NCBI RefSeq assembly: GCF_005889745.1
Contig: NZ_VCKZ01000005.1
Location: forward strand, 1-64,000
From: Actinomadura geliboluensis
GTDB taxonomy: Bacteria > Actinomycetota > Actinomycetes > Streptosporangiales > Streptosporangiaceae
Direction: 5' to 3'
Length of the DNA stretch: 64,000 nt
Made by a program: the position numbers and the translations under genes. A model generated the notes under the pieces. It worked only from the letters and a program-made list of their open reading frames with translations. It made no database searches and was not told where the DNA came from. Of the stretch, positions 63,902-64,000 are shown one piece after another (position 1 is the stretch's first letter; every line of letters starts with the position of its first letter).

Positions 63902-64000
63902 ATGGAACTGGACCAGGTGTACAAGGTCGGCATCGGCGGGCCGGTGGGGTCGGGCAAGACGGCCCTCATCGAGGCGCTGGTCCCGATCCTGGTGGAGCGC
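63902..64000 (+). CDS. ureG: Urease accessory GTPase UreG (5' part, cut by window end)
   Basis: The first 33 residues are visible: YKVGIGGPVGSGKTALIEAL contains the UreG P-loop GPVGSGKT. The gene continues beyond base 64000. It starts 20 bases after ureF behind GGAGGACG. The enzyme couples GTP hydrolysis to nickel insertion into urease. Unlike many UreG proteins, no His-rich N-terminal stretch is present. Confidence 0.93.
   Translation, partial: MELDQVYKVGIGGPVGSGKTALIEALVPILVER

Noticed and set aside
1-64000. tRNA, rRNA, insertion sequences, phage genes, CRISPR arrays, attachment sites
   Set aside because: I looked for cloverleaf-like, transposase, integrase and regular direct-repeat patterns and saw none I can support; a tRNAscan or ISfinder search would be decisive.

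Overview
The window is about 72-73% G+C with almost every codon ending in G or C. It holds F420-type luciferase-like oxidoreductases, many IclR/TetR/GntR regulators, GTG and TTG starts and at least one apparently leaderless gene. This points to a high-GC actinomycete; an Actinomadura-like (Thermomonosporaceae) soil organism is my best guess, without database support. I see 66 protein genes, no tRNA, rRNA, insertion sequence, phage gene or CRISPR array, and no gene-free stretch longer than about 235 bases.

Layout. 0-6.7 kb: a small hypothetical protein, a SpoIIE-type phosphatase, a flavin oxidoreductase + membrane protein + TetR operon, and a MarR/flavin monooxygenase divergent pair with a very clear promoter-operator. 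6.7-15.4 kb: one eight-gene minus-strand operon that couples a branched-chain-type ABC importer (substrate-binding protein, two ATPases, two permeases) to an amidase, a zinc alcohol dehydrogenase and a benzaldehyde-type dehydrogenase, with an IclR regulator upstream. 16.5-25.2 kb: an aldehyde dehydrogenase with an altered catalytic Glu, an unrecognised 417-aa protein, an F420-type oxidoreductase behind a KstR-like palindrome, a reductase/SDR/KstD-like operon, and an ArsR/SRPBCC operon.

25.2-46 kb is a striking accessory region. Short, mostly one- or two-gene units point in alternating directions: KstD-like flavoprotein, three two-domain VOC proteins, aldehyde dehydrogenase, SnoaL-like, two DUF3598-like proteins, cupins, a second ABC importer with a permease-ATPase fusion, acyl-CoA ligase and nitrilase-like protein. 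Most of their promoters carry the same compound element, GGAAC-N3-GTTCC-N7-GGAAC or its reverse. Two near-identical IclR regulators lie inside the region. A second element, AAAGTC-W-GACCTTT, occurs at four promoters including that of the resident GntR gene. I read this as one regulon, probably for uptake and breakdown of an unidentified organic (cyclic or aromatic) compound.

46.0-55.6 kb: an eleven-gene plus-strand operon, translationally coupled at nearly every junction. It encodes a MaoC hydratase, F420-type oxidoreductase, CoA transferase, MmgE/PrpD protein, triple-RidA protein, paired hot-dog hydratase subunits, Ltp2-like retro-aldolase with its DUF35 partner, acyl-CoA dehydrogenase and CitE-like lyase. 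Its promoter carries the GntR element and lies beside a compound element, so it probably finishes the same pathway through CoA thioesters to central metabolites.

55.6-64 kb: nitrogen and transport genes. These are an APC permease, an ammonium channel, a urea transporter and the start of a urease operon (ureA, a CbiX-like His-rich protein, ureB, ureC, ureF, and ureG cut by the window end).
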